Assembly (NCBI GenBank): GCA_050185195.1
Contig: JBFWZQ010000011.1
Span: forward strand, 47,336 to 111,335
Length of the DNA stretch: 64,000 nucleotides
Source: CADEFQ01 sp050185195
GTDB taxonomy: Bacteria > Pseudomonadota > Gammaproteobacteria > Steroidobacterales > Steroidobacteraceae
Direction: 5' to 3'
In this document: positions 53,987-62,901 of the stretch, in pieces
Position numbering within the stretch: position 1 is the stretch's first letter
Layout of the letters: the number at the start of each line of letters is the position of its first letter
Notes under the pieces: model-generated
Seen by the model: only the letters and a program-made list of their open reading frames with translations
Databases searched by the model: none
What the model was told of the DNA's origin: nothing
Translations under genes and position numbers: made by a program

Positions 53987-54628
53987 ATGAAGCTACACAC
54001 CTACTGGCGCAGCAGCGCCGCGTACCGCGCGCGCATCGCGCTCAATCTCAAGGGCCTGCGCTACGAGCAGGTGGCGCACCACCTGGCGCGGGGCGAGCAG
54101 CGCGAGGCGGCCTATCTCGCGATCAATCCGCAGGGGTTCGTGCCGGCGCTCGAGACCGGCGGCGTCGTGCTGGGGCAATCGCTCGCGATCGCCGAGTACC
54201 TCGACGAAACGCACCCGGAGCCGCCGCTGCTGCCGCGCGAACCCGTGGCGCGCGCGCAGGTGCGCGCGATGGCGCTCACCGTCGCCTGCGACATCCATCC
54301 GCTCGGCAACCTGCGTGTCGTCAACTACCTGCGCCACACGCTCGCGCAACCGGAGGCCGCGGTGGAAGCCTGGACGCGCCACTGGATCGAGTCGGGATTC
54401 GCGATGCTCGAAGTGGCGGCGCGGCGCCATTCGAAGGACGGGCGGCATTGTTTCGGCGCGGCCGTGACGCTCGCGGACGTGTGCCTCGTGCCGCAGATGT
54501 ACAACGCGCGGCGCTTCGCCTGCGATCTCACGGGCGTGCCGACGCTGGTCGCGATCGACGCGGCGCTCAGGGGCCGGGCGGAATTTGCCGCGGCGGCGCC
54601 GGAACTGCAGCCCGACGCCGCCGCGTAG
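53987..54628 (+). CDS. maiA: Maleylacetoacetate isomerase (zeta-class GST)
   Basis: The 213-residue protein starts MKLHTYWRSSAAYRARIALNLKGL, the zeta-class glutathione transferase signature (SSxxYR). The QSLAIAEYLDE segment holds the glutathione-contact Ser. It isomerises maleylacetoacetate to fumarylacetoacetate in tyrosine catabolism. The other genes of the pathway are not seen. It faces the LysM lipoprotein gene and is inserted within the usual dprA/LysM/def order. Confidence 0.9.
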   Translation: MKLHTYWRSSAAYRARIALNLKGLRYEQVAHHLARGEQREAAYLAINPQGFVPALETGGVVLGQSLAIAEYLDETHPEPPLLPREPVARAQVRAMALTVACDIHPLGNLRVVNYLRHTLAQPEAAVEAWTRHWIESGFAMLEVAARRHSKDGRHCFGAAVTLADVCLVPQMYNARRFACDLTGVPTLVAIDAALRGRAEFAAAAPELQPDAAA

Positions 54629-54634
54629 GGAGCC

Positions 54635-55861
54635 TTACGGCGTGCGGACGGTGTCCGCGACGCGGATCGCGTGCGAGGCGCCCACCACGATCGCGAAGCT
54701 CATGCGCTCGTAGCTCTTGAAGACGAGCGCCGTGCCGGCGCGCTGGTCGGGCAGCTTCACCTTCGAGTCGAAGGCACTGCCGCCCGCGAAGAAGCTGCTG
54801 CCCTGGCCGCGGCCCTTGTCGCGCACGGTGAGGCCCGCCTGGTCGATCGCGAGGATGTGCCCGGGCGCAAGTCCGTGGCGCGTGCCGCGATTGACCGCGA
54901 TGATCTGGTAGGTGCCGATCAGCGTCGTGTCGTCGACGACCGAGACGATCGAACCGTTGATCGCCGCGGTCGGCACCCGCACCTCGAAGCTCGCCGGCGC
55001 CGTGGCGTCGTTCGCGATGAGCACGTCGCCCTCGAGCGTTTCGCGGATCGCGTCCGTGAGTCGTGCGGTGAGCGGTTCGCCCGGGCGCGTGACGCGCGCG
55101 GTGGCGGCATAGACGCCCTCGTAACCGAGCACGTCGCCGGTGTCCGGGTCGCGCAGCTTCTGGCCGGCATGCACGACGGCGTAGCGCGCGTCGATCGGCG
55201 CGTCGAGGTTGCGCACGTAGATGTCTTCGCCGGTGCCGCCGATCATGTGCTCGTCGCGGAACGCGAGCACGTACGGCGCGCGGTCGATCTGCTCCTTCGA
55301 CAGCAGCGACGGGCGCGTCAGGAAGCCGGCGATGGCGTCGTAGGGAATGTTTTCGATCGGGCCCTCGGCGGGCGTGCTGCGCAGGCGCGGGTTCAGGCGC
55401 GCGGCGCCCCCCTGTTCGAGGATCACGCGCGGCGTGCCGTCGGCGCCGTAGGCGAGCGCGAGCACGTCGCCCGGATAGATGAGGTGCGGGTTCTCGACCT
55501 GCGGGTTCACGTACCAGATCTCGGGCCACAGCCACGGATCGCGCAGGAACAGGTTCGAGATGCCCCACAGCGTGTCGCCGCGCTTGACGGTGTAGCGGCT
55601 CGGCGCGTCGGGGCGTACGGCGTCGGCGGTGACCGCGGGCGCCGCAGCGGGGGCGGCCTCGCTCGTGACGGTGGCGGCCTCGGTGGCCGTCAGGTTGTCG
55701 GTGGGCGGGGCCGCGCCGGGCTCCGCGACGTATTCCTGTTGCGGCGCGTCGGCGCGGGTCGCCTTGTCGGGTGAAGAGCAAGCGGCGACCAGGGCCACAC
55801 AGGCGCACAGGGCCACGCGCGACCAGCCGGCCGCGGGGCTAACTGACTGATTCGAAAACAT
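54635..55861 (-). CDS. LysM-domain lipoprotein
   Basis: The 408-residue protein has a lipoprotein signal with lipidated C28 (VAAC). A LysM domain at about 90-140 (YTVKRGDTLWGISNLFLRDPWLWPEIWYVNPQVENPHLIYPGD) should bind peptidoglycan. A second, beta-rich part follows with GSIVSVVDDTTLIGTYQIIAVNRGTRHGLAPGHILAID. Genes like this lie near dprA and def in many gammaproteobacteria, where they may help cell-envelope or natural competence functions. It is divergent from def. Confidence 0.9.
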   Translation of the reverse strand: MFSNQSVSPAAGWSRVALCACVALVAACSSPDKATRADAPQQEYVAEPGAAPPTDNLTATEAATVTSEAAPAAAPAVTADAVRPDAPSRYTVKRGDTLWGISNLFLRDPWLWPEIWYVNPQVENPHLIYPGDVLALAYGADGTPRVILEQGGAARLNPRLRSTPAEGPIENIPYDAIAGFLTRPSLLSKEQIDRAPYVLAFRDEHMIGGTGEDIYVRNLDAPIDARYAVVHAGQKLRDPDTGDVLGYEGVYAATARVTRPGEPLTARLTDAIRETLEGDVLIANDATAPASFEVRVPTAAINGSIVSVVDDTTLIGTYQIIAVNRGTRHGLAPGHILAIDQAGLTVRDKGRGQGSSFFAGGSAFDSKVKLPDQRAGTALVFKSYERMSFAIVVGASHAIRVADTVRTP

Positions 55862-55903
55862 CCCTCACTCCTCTATCCCGGGTGGGGCAAGCGACCCCGC
55901 TGT

Positions 55904-55909
55904 TATAAT
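55904..55909 (+). promoter_or_regulatory. TATAAT, possible -10 box of the def operon
   Basis: The exact -10 consensus lies 101 bases before the def ATG, in the 149-base divergent gap with the LysM gene. No good -35 box is visible at 16-18 bases upstream, so either it is weak and needs an activator, or it is a chance match. Confidence 0.35.
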
Positions 55910-56010
55910 CGTCCACGGAACCGGTGCACACGGCCCGATGTCAACTTTGTGCGCTGGTTCAAATAAATGCGAGCCCGCTGAATACATTAGCAGCATTGCC
56001 GAAGGTTTCC

Positions 56011-56559
56011 ATGTCCCTGCTCACGATCCTCGAATACCCCGATCCGCGCCTGCGGACCCGCGCCGAACCGGTCACCGTGTTCGACGAGGCGCTCGGCCGC
56101 CAGATCGATGCGATGTTCGAAACCATGTATGCCGCGCCCGGCATCGGGCTTGCGGCCACGCAGGTCGACTACCACAAGCGGCTGATCGTGATCGACGTGT
56201 CGGAGGCGAAGGACGCGCGGCATGTCTTCATCAACCCGGTGATACTCGACAAGAGCGGCGAGGCGGTCACCGAAGAAGGCTGTCTGTCCGTGCCGGGGAT
56301 CTTCGACGAAGTGCAGCGCGCCTCGAACGTGCGGGTGCGCGCACGCGACCGCCACGGCATCGAGTTCGAGCAGGACCTCGAGGGGATCCTCGCCGTGTGC
56401 CTGCAGCACGAGATGGATCACCTCGAAGGCAAGCTCTTCGTCGACTATCTCTCGGACCTCAAGCGCGAGCGGATCAGGAAAAAGCTCGACAAGGACCGCA
56501 AGGCCCGCGCGGCCTCGAAGCCCCAGCCGGCGCCGGCCGCGCGCGTGCCGGCGCTCTGA
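56011..56559 (+). CDS. def: Peptide deformylase
   Basis: The 182-residue metalloenzyme removes the formyl group from new proteins. Its three motifs are present: GIGLAATQ (44-51), EGCLSVP (89-95, C91) and QHEMDHLEG (132-140, H133, E134, H137). A Lys/Arg/Pro-rich tail follows. The ATG is supported by GAAGG upstream. It lies 16 bases before fmt, the usual partner. Confidence 0.95.
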   Translation: MSLLTILEYPDPRLRTRAEPVTVFDEALGRQIDAMFETMYAAPGIGLAATQVDYHKRLIVIDVSEAKDARHVFINPVILDKSGEAVTEEGCLSVPGIFDEVQRASNVRVRARDRHGIEFEQDLEGILAVCLQHEMDHLEGKLFVDYLSDLKRERIRKKLDKDRKARAASKPQPAPAARVPAL

Positions 56560-56575
56560 TCGCGGGTTCCTGACC

Positions 56576-57502
56576 GTGCGCATCGCGTTCGCCGGAACGC
56601 CCGGGTTCGCGCTGCCGCCGCTGCGTGCGCTCGCGACCCGGCACGAAATCATCGGTGTCCTGACGCAGCCCGACCGCCCCGCCGGTCGCGGCCGGTCGCT
56701 CACCGCGAGTCCCGTGAAACTCGAGGCACTCGCGCGGGGCTGGCCCCTCGCGCAACCGGCGTCGCTCAAGGCCGAGGCCGATCGTGCCGCGCTCGCCGCC
56801 TGGCAACCGGACCTGCTCGTCGTGGTCGCCTACGGGCTCATCCTGCCGCAGGCCGTGCTCGACCTGCCCCGCCACGGCTGCGTCAACGTGCACGCCTCGC
56901 TCCTGCCGCGTTGGCGTGGCGCGGCGCCGATCCAGCGCGCGATCCTCGCGGGCGACGCGCAGAGCGGCGTCGCGATCATGCGCATGGAAGCCGGGCTCGA
57001 CACGGGACCGGTGTACGCCACGCGCACGGTGGCGATCGGGGCACGCATGACGGCGGGCGAGTTGCACGACCGGCTGGCCGACGAGGGTGCGGCGGCGCTG
57101 CTCGAGGTGATCGACGCGATCGAGGCCGGCACGGCCCGCGCGACACCGCAGCCCGCCGACGGCGCGACCTACGCGGCGAAGATCGACAAGGCCGAGGCGC
57201 GCATCGACTGGCGCCGCCGCGCGCCGGAGATCGATCGCCAGGTGCGTGCGTTCGATCCCTGGCCCATCGCGGAGACCCGCTACGAGGGCGAGCAGTTGCG
57301 GGTGCTGCGCGCCCACTGCCGCGACACCGCCGGCGCGCCTGCGGCGCCGGGCACCGTGCTCGGTGTCGAGGCGACGGGCCTCGCCGTCGCGTGCGGGGAG
57401 GGCGTGCTCGTCCTCGAAACCGTGCAGCGCCCGGGGCGGCGGCCGGTGGCGGCGCTCGATTTCGCGCGGACCGCTACGCTTGCGGGCGTGGTGCTCGGAT
57501 GA
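56576..57502 (+). CDS. fmt: Methionyl-tRNA formyltransferase
   Basis: The 308-residue enzyme formylates initiator Met-tRNA. The catalytic residues N104, H106 and D142 are seen in CVNVHASLLPRWRG and EAGLDTGP. It starts at GTG and overlaps rsmB by 4 bases (ATGA). The formyl donor site region DRPAGRGR is present. Confidence 0.94.
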   Translation: MRIAFAGTPGFALPPLRALATRHEIIGVLTQPDRPAGRGRSLTASPVKLEALARGWPLAQPASLKAEADRAALAAWQPDLLVVVAYGLILPQAVLDLPRHGCVNVHASLLPRWRGAAPIQRAILAGDAQSGVAIMRMEAGLDTGPVYATRTVAIGARMTAGELHDRLADEGAAALLEVIDAIEAGTARATPQPADGATYAAKIDKAEARIDWRRRAPEIDRQVRAFDPWPIAETRYEGEQLRVLRAHCRDTAGAPAAPGTVLGVEATGLAVACGEGVLVLETVQRPGRRPVAALDFARTATLAGVVLG

Positions 57503-58758
57503 AGGAAGGCACGGTCGTGCTGACCGACGCCGCGCGCGCCGTGATGCGGGTCGTGCACGAGGGCCGCTCGGCCGACGACATCGAAGGCAGCAATGCGGTG
57601 CGCGCGATCGCGCTCGGCACCCTGCGCTGGTACCTGCGCCTCGCGCCCGCCGTCGACCGGCTGCTCTCGCGCCCGGCCGCGGGCATGGCGCCGGCCGTAC
57701 ACGCGCTGCTCGTCACCGCCGCGCACCAGGTCGTCTATTCGCGCAATGCGCCGCAGGGCGTGGTCGATGCGGCGGTCGATGCCGCGCGTGCGCTCGGCGC
57801 GGCCCGTGCGAGCGGCTTCGTGAATGCGGTGCTGCGCCGTTTCGTGTGCGAACACGATCGCCTCTTCGCGCAACTCGACGCCGACCCGGCGGTGCGCCAC
57901 GCGCATCCGCGCTGGTACGTCGATGCGCTGAAGCGGGACGCGCCGGAGCGGCTCGATGACATCCTCGCGGGCGGCAACGTGCGCGCGCCGATGACGCTGC
58001 GCGTGGACCTGTCGCGCACCACCGTCGCCGCGGTGCAGGCGGCGTGCGCCGCGCGCGGCCTCGCGGCGCAGCCGCTCGCGGGCTTCGACGCGGCGCTCGT
58101 CCTCGAGGCGCCGGTCGCGGTCGACCTGTTGCCGGGCTTCGCCGAAGGCGAAATATCCGTGCAGGACGCGGGCGCCCAGCTGGCCGCGGTGCTGCTCGAG
58201 CCACGGCCCGGGATGCGGGTGCTCGACGCCTGCGCGGCGCCGGGCGGCAAGACCGGGCACCTGCTCGAAGCTGCCGGCGGCGACATCGACCTGCTGGCGG
58301 TCGACAGCGACGCTGCGCGCCTCGCGCAGGTCGCAGGCAACCTCGAGCGCCTGCGGCGCCGGGCGCGACTGGCCCGCCTCGACCTGCGGGACGCCGCGTC
58401 GCTTGCCGGCGAGGCGCCGTTCGACCGGATCCTGATCGATGCCCCGTGCTCGGCGACGGGCGTGATCCGCCGCCATCCCGACATCAAGCTGCTGCGGCGG
58501 CCGGGCGACATTCCCGCCCTGGCGCGCGCCCAGCGCGCGATCCTCGCGACCTGTTTCGAGCGCCTCGCGCCGGGCGGGCACCTGCTCTATGCCACCTGCT
58601 CGGTGCTCGCCGCCGAAAACGGGCGGGTCGTCGATCGTTTCCTGGCCGACACGCCGGCCGCGCGCCTGCTCGGGACGCCCCGGCAGCTCTGGCCGGGGCC
58701 GCGGGCGGCGACCGATGGCTTCTATTATGCTTCCCTGACCAAGGCAGTCCCGACATGA
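57499..58758 (+). CDS. rsmB: 16S rRNA cytosine-967 C5-methyltransferase
   Basis: The 419-residue protein has an N-terminal NusB-like domain (about 1-130) and a C-terminal SAM domain with DACAAPGGKTGH. The two catalytic Cys are C317 in DAPCSATG and C367 in YATCSVL. Length and position between fmt and DUF4390 fit RsmB. It overlaps both neighbours by 4 bases. Confidence 0.94.
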   Translation: MKEGTVVLTDAARAVMRVVHEGRSADDIEGSNAVRAIALGTLRWYLRLAPAVDRLLSRPAAGMAPAVHALLVTAAHQVVYSRNAPQGVVDAAVDAARALGAARASGFVNAVLRRFVCEHDRLFAQLDADPAVRHAHPRWYVDALKRDAPERLDDILAGGNVRAPMTLRVDLSRTTVAAVQAACAARGLAAQPLAGFDAALVLEAPVAVDLLPGFAEGEISVQDAGAQLAAVLLEPRPGMRVLDACAAPGGKTGHLLEAAGGDIDLLAVDSDAARLAQVAGNLERLRRRARLARLDLRDAASLAGEAPFDRILIDAPCSATGVIRRHPDIKLLRRPGDIPALARAQRAILATCFERLAPGGHLLYATCSVLAAENGRVVDRFLADTPAARLLGTPRQLWPGPRAATDGFYYASLTKAVPT

Positions 58759-59327
58759 AGCGCGTTTCCCTCCTCCTTGCGGCCCTGCTCGCGAGCCTCC
58801 TCGCGGCAGCGGGCGCGACGGCCAACGCCCTCGACGGCGTGCTCGAGGTGCGCTCGGCCTATGTCAATGTCGACCACGGCGTGTTCAAGCTGCACGCGCG
58901 CATGCAGTACCCGGAAAACGAGGAAATCCGCGCGGCGCTCGCCGACGGCGTGCTGCTGACGTTCGACGTCGAGGCGGTCATCGCGCGCGAACGCCGCTAC
59001 TGGTTCGATGCCGACGTCGTGTCGGTGACGCTGCGGCGCGAGCTTTCCTTCCACGCCGTGAGCAATCGTTACGTCGTGCGCGGCGACGCCCCCGGCGCGG
59101 GCCAGGACAGCTTCGCGACGCTGCACGAAGCGCTCGAGGCGATCGGCACCGTCGACGACTGGCCGGTGCTCGTCGAGCCGCAGATCTCCCCCGATGCGCG
59201 CTACCGCGTGAGCGTGCGGGCGAGCGTGCGCCGCGGCCGCCTGCCGGATTCGCTGCGAGTGCTGATGTTCTGGGCCGACAGCTGGCATCGCACGAGCGAG
59301 TGGTACTCGTGGTCGCTGCCCGTCTGA
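58755..59327 (+). CDS. DUF4390 exported protein
   Basis: The 190-residue protein has a signal peptide (about 1-23) and a beta-rich DUF4390 domain (LDGVLEVRSAYVNVDHGVFKLHARMQYPENEEI ... RVLMFWADSWHRTSEWYSWSLPV). The role is unknown. It is nearly always next to ntrYX and rsmB in gammaproteobacteria, and here it overlaps ntrY by 28 bases. Confidence 0.92.
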   Translation: MKRVSLLLAALLASLLAAAGATANALDGVLEVRSAYVNVDHGVFKLHARMQYPENEEIRAALADGVLLTFDVEAVIARERRYWFDADVVSVTLRRELSFHAVSNRYVVRGDAPGAGQDSFATLHEALEAIGTVDDWPVLVEPQISPDARYRVSVRASVRRGRLPDSLRVLMFWADSWHRTSEWYSWSLPV

Positions 59328-61528
59328 AGCGCTTCGGTTCGGTCGCGCTCATCGTCCTGTGGGTGGCGGTCGGCGCGATCGCGCTGATCCTGCTCGCGAA
59401 GACCTCGCAGAACTCGGCGCAGTTCGGCCGCCTGCAACCCTGGATCCTGCTGCTCAGCATCGCCGGCGTGCTGGCGCTCACCGTGATGCTGGTACGGCGC
59501 ATCGCGCACCTCGTGCGCGACTATCGCGACCACGTGCCGGGCTCGCGCCTCACGGCCCGCAGCGTCGCCACCTTCGGCGCGCTCGTGGTCGCGCCGCTCG
59601 TCGTCGTCTATCTCTTCTCGCTCGATTTCCTCAATCGCGGCATCGACAGCTGGTTCAAGGTCGAGATCAAACAAGGCCTGTCCGACGCGCTCGGCCTGTC
59701 GCGGGCGGCGCTCGACCTGCGGCTGCGCGAGCACGCGGGGCGCACCGAGGCCTTCGCGCGGCAGCTCGCGGACCTGCGGGACATCGACATCGTGACGGCG
59801 ATCGACAACGAGCGGCGCGCGAGCGGCGCGCTCGAGATCAGCCTCTTTGGCGCCACGCGCCTGATCGCGGCGAGCAGCGCCGCGCTGCTGTCCGGCGCGC
59901 CGGCGCGACCGACCGACGAGATCCTGCGCCAGGTCGGCGAGGGCCGGCCGTATGTCGCACTCGAGCCGCGTGCGGACGGCGAGTACTACATCCGGATCGC
60001 GGCCCCCGTGGGCAGCGCCGCCGTCAGGCGCGATCCGCGCTTCGTGATGGCCGTCTACGAGGTGCCGCCGCAGCTCGCGGCGCTCTCGGAGGCGGTGCAG
60101 CGATCGTATTCGCAGTACGGCGAGCTTGCGGCGATGCGCGAGCCGCTGAAGAGCGTCTTTCGCCTGACCCTGACCCTCGTGCTGCTCATCGCGATGCTCG
60201 CGGCCGTCAACGGCGCGATCGTGTCGTCGCGGCGCTTCGCGCGCCCGGTGCAGGATCTCATCGCCGGCACGCGCGCCGTCGGCAAGGGCGACTTCGGCGC
60301 GCGCCTGCCCTTGCCGTCACGCGACGAACTCGGCTTCCTCGTGCAGTCGTTCAACGACATGACCCGCCGCTTGCGTCGCGCGCGCGAAGAGGCCAACCGC
60401 AGCCAGGCGCAGGTCGAGCACGCGCGCGAGCGCCTCGCCGTGATCCTCGCGCGCCTTTCGACCGGCGTGGTCGCGGTCGACCGCACGTTCAAGGTGCGCC
60501 TCGCCAACGAGGCGGCGGGGGCGATCCTCGGCGTGGACTTTGCGGCGGAAGCCGGCAACGAACTCGCCAGCCTAGAGAGCCGCAACCCGCGCGTCGCGCA
60601 GTTCGTGCGCGAACTGCGCGCCCGCGCCGACGCCGGGCGGGAGGAGTGGCGCGAACAGCTCGACCTGCCGGGCGAGACCGGGCGCCGCGTGCTGATGTGC
60701 ACCTGCACGCCGTTGCCGGGCAGCGACGAGGAAGCGGGCTACCTGCTCGTCTTCGACGACATCACCGCGCTGCTGGCCGCGCAGCGTGAGGCGGCCTGGG
60801 GCGAAGTCGCGCGTCGCCTGGCCCACGAGATCAAGAACCCGCTCACCCCGATCCAGTTGTCCGCCGAGCGCATGCGCCGGCGCTTCCTCGCGCAGATGAA
60901 TGCCGCGGACGCCGCCGTGCTCGAGCGCGCGACGCATACCATCGTGCAGCAGGTCGAGGCCATGAAGCAGATGGTGAACGCCTTCAGCGAGTACGCACGC
61001 ACGCCCGACATGACCGTGGCCCGCTTCGCGCTCAACCAGCTCGTCACGGAAGTGGCGGACCTGTATCGTGCACAGAACGCGAGCGTGGCGCTGCGGCTCG
61101 CGCTCGGGGACGAGGTGGAATCGATCGAGGCGGATCGCGGGCGCGTGCGGCAGATACTCAACAACCTGCTGGCGAACGCCTTCGAGGCGGTCGAGGGGCG
61201 GGACGACGCGCGCATCGAGGTGGCGACGCGCCTCGTCGCGGAGGGCGGGGATCCGGGGGCGGCGATCACGGTGAGTGACAACGGCCCCGGTTTCAGGTCC
61301 GATATCATCGAGCGCGCGTTCGACCCCTACGTGACCAGCAAGACCAAGGGGACGGGGCTCGGGCTCGCGATCGTGCGCCGCATCGCCGAGGAGCATGGCG
61401 GGCACGTCGAGGTCGAAAACGCGGCGGAGGGCGGGGCGCGCGTACGCGTGACCCTGCCGCTGACCGACATCGCGCGGACCCATGCGGGACGCGAGCGCCG
61501 CAATGAAATGCGAAGGGAACGGGCATGA
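59300..61528 (+). CDS. ntrY: NtrY-like membrane histidine kinase
   Basis: The 742-residue sensor kinase has four membrane helices (about 13-33, 46-65, 87-110, 287-308), a periplasmic sensor part, HAMP (about 310-365), PAS (about 375-490), and the kinase core. The phosphorylated His is H509 in ARRLAHEIKNPLTPIQLSAERM. ATP-binding motifs are NNLLANAFEA, DNGPGF and GTGLGLAIV. It is paired with ntrX and likely senses redox or nitrogen state. The start is a GTG; another GTG 9 bases later is possible. Confidence 0.92.
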   Translation: MVLVVAARLKRFGSVALIVLWVAVGAIALILLAKTSQNSAQFGRLQPWILLLSIAGVLALTVMLVRRIAHLVRDYRDHVPGSRLTARSVATFGALVVAPLVVVYLFSLDFLNRGIDSWFKVEIKQGLSDALGLSRAALDLRLREHAGRTEAFARQLADLRDIDIVTAIDNERRASGALEISLFGATRLIAASSAALLSGAPARPTDEILRQVGEGRPYVALEPRADGEYYIRIAAPVGSAAVRRDPRFVMAVYEVPPQLAALSEAVQRSYSQYGELAAMREPLKSVFRLTLTLVLLIAMLAAVNGAIVSSRRFARPVQDLIAGTRAVGKGDFGARLPLPSRDELGFLVQSFNDMTRRLRRAREEANRSQAQVEHARERLAVILARLSTGVVAVDRTFKVRLANEAAGAILGVDFAAEAGNELASLESRNPRVAQFVRELRARADAGREEWREQLDLPGETGRRVLMCTCTPLPGSDEEAGYLLVFDDITALLAAQREAAWGEVARRLAHEIKNPLTPIQLSAERMRRRFLAQMNAADAAVLERATHTIVQQVEAMKQMVNAFSEYARTPDMTVARFALNQLVTEVADLYRAQNASVALRLALGDEVESIEADRGRVRQILNNLLANAFEAVEGRDDARIEVATRLVAEGGDPGAAITVSDNGPGFRSDIIERAFDPYVTSKTKGTGLGLAIVRRIAEEHGGHVEVENAAEGGARVRVTLPLTDIARTHAGRERRNEMRRERA

Positions 61529-62898
61529 GCGCAGCGCATATTCTGGTGGTGGACGACGAGAGCGACATCAGGAGCCTGCTCACCGAGATCCTCTCGGAAG
61601 AAGGCTACGAGGTCGACGCCGCGGCGAATGCGAGCGAAGCGCGCGCCTCGCGCGCGAGCCGCGTGCCGGACCTCGTGTTGCTCGATATCTGGATGCCGGA
61701 CGTCGATGGCATCACGCTGCTGCGTGAATGGTCCATGCAGGGCGGCGAGAGCTGTCCGGTCGTGATGATGTCGGGCCACGGCACCGTCGAGACCGCGGTC
61801 GAAGCCACGCGCCTCGGTGCCTTCGATTTCGTCGAGAAGCCGCTGTCGCTCGCGAAGCTGCTGCGCACCGTCGAGCGCGCACTCGACGCGGGCCGCCGCC
61901 GGCGCGGCGGCGGGCGCCTCGCGGTGCCGCCGCTGATGGTGCCGGTGGGCAAGAGCGCCGTGATGCGCCAGTTGCGCGCGGAGCTCGCGCAGCTCGCGCA
62001 CAGCTCGCGCGTGCTGTTCGTCGGCGAGTCGGGCAGCGGGCGCGAGGCGTTCGCGCGCTACCTGCACGAATCGGGCAGCCTGGCATCGCGGCCGTTCACC
62101 ACGCTCGTCGCGAGCACGGTGCGCGAATCCGATCCCGAGGCGCTGCTGCTCGGGGTGCAGGCGGGCGGTGCCACGGGCGCCAGCTCGCAGCCGGGCGTGC
62201 TCGAGCAGGCCGCGGGCGGTGTCCTGTTCATCAGCGAGATCGACGACCTGCCGTCCGCCGCGCAGCGGATCCTGCTCGGCGTACTCGAGACCGGCAGTTT
62301 CACGCGGGTCGGCGGCACCGAGCCGCTGCGGTTCGACGCCCACGTGCTCGCGTCCGCGCGGCCGGGCATCGAGCAGCGCGCCGGCCTCGGCGGGTTTCGC
62401 AGCGACCTGCTCGCGCAACTGAGCACGGTCATCTTCCGCGTGCCGCCGCTGCGCGACTACGCCGAGGACGTGCCCGAACTGCTGCGCTACTACGTCGACC
62501 GGCTGGTCGACGCCGAGGGCCTCGCCTTTCGCAAGTTCAGCGTCGCGGCGCAAAACCGCCTGCGCAACTACCCGTGGCCGGGCAACCTGCGCGAGATGCA
62601 CAACCTCGTGCACCGCGCGCTCCTCAAGGGCGGAGTCGACGAGATCGGGCTCGAGGAAGTCGAGCGCGAACTCGCCCTGCAGGTCCCGCATGAGGAGCCG
62701 CTCGTCAAGCAGGACCTGCTGGCGCTGCCGCTGCGCGAGGCGCGCGAACAGTTCGAGCGCACCTACCTGCAGCAGCAGCTGCTGCTCTGCAACGGCAAGG
62801 TGGGCCTCCTGGCCAAGCGCGTCGGCATGGAGCGCACGCATCTCTATCGCAAGCTGCGCTCGCTCGGCGTGGATTTTCGCGGCATCGCCGACGAGTAG
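61525..62898 (+). CDS. ntrX: NtrX-like response regulator with degenerate AAA+ domain
   Basis: The 457-residue regulator has a receiver domain (D54 phosphoacceptor, K105), an AAA+-like domain, and a C-terminal Fis-type helix-turn-helix (VGLLAKRVGMERTHLYRKLRSLGV). The AAA+ motifs are altered: Walker A reads GESGSGRE (167-174), with Arg in place of Lys, the GAFTGA loop reads GGATGA (214-219), and Walker B reads GGVLFISEID (231-240). This suggests that it does not drive sigma54 transcription, as is known for NtrX proteins, which lack a proper GAFTGA. It overlaps ntrY by 4 bases. Confidence 0.92.
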   Translation: MSAAHILVVDDESDIRSLLTEILSEEGYEVDAAANASEARASRASRVPDLVLLDIWMPDVDGITLLREWSMQGGESCPVVMMSGHGTVETAVEATRLGAFDFVEKPLSLAKLLRTVERALDAGRRRRGGGRLAVPPLMVPVGKSAVMRQLRAELAQLAHSSRVLFVGESGSGREAFARYLHESGSLASRPFTTLVASTVRESDPEALLLGVQAGGATGASSQPGVLEQAAGGVLFISEIDDLPSAAQRILLGVLETGSFTRVGGTEPLRFDAHVLASARPGIEQRAGLGGFRSDLLAQLSTVIFRVPPLRDYAEDVPELLRYYVDRLVDAEGLAFRKFSVAAQNRLRNYPWPGNLREMHNLVHRALLKGGVDEIGLEEVERELALQVPHEEPLVKQDLLALPLREAREQFERTYLQQQLLLCNGKVGLLAKRVGMERTHLYRKLRSLGVDFRGIADE

Positions 62899-62901
62899 GG
62901 C

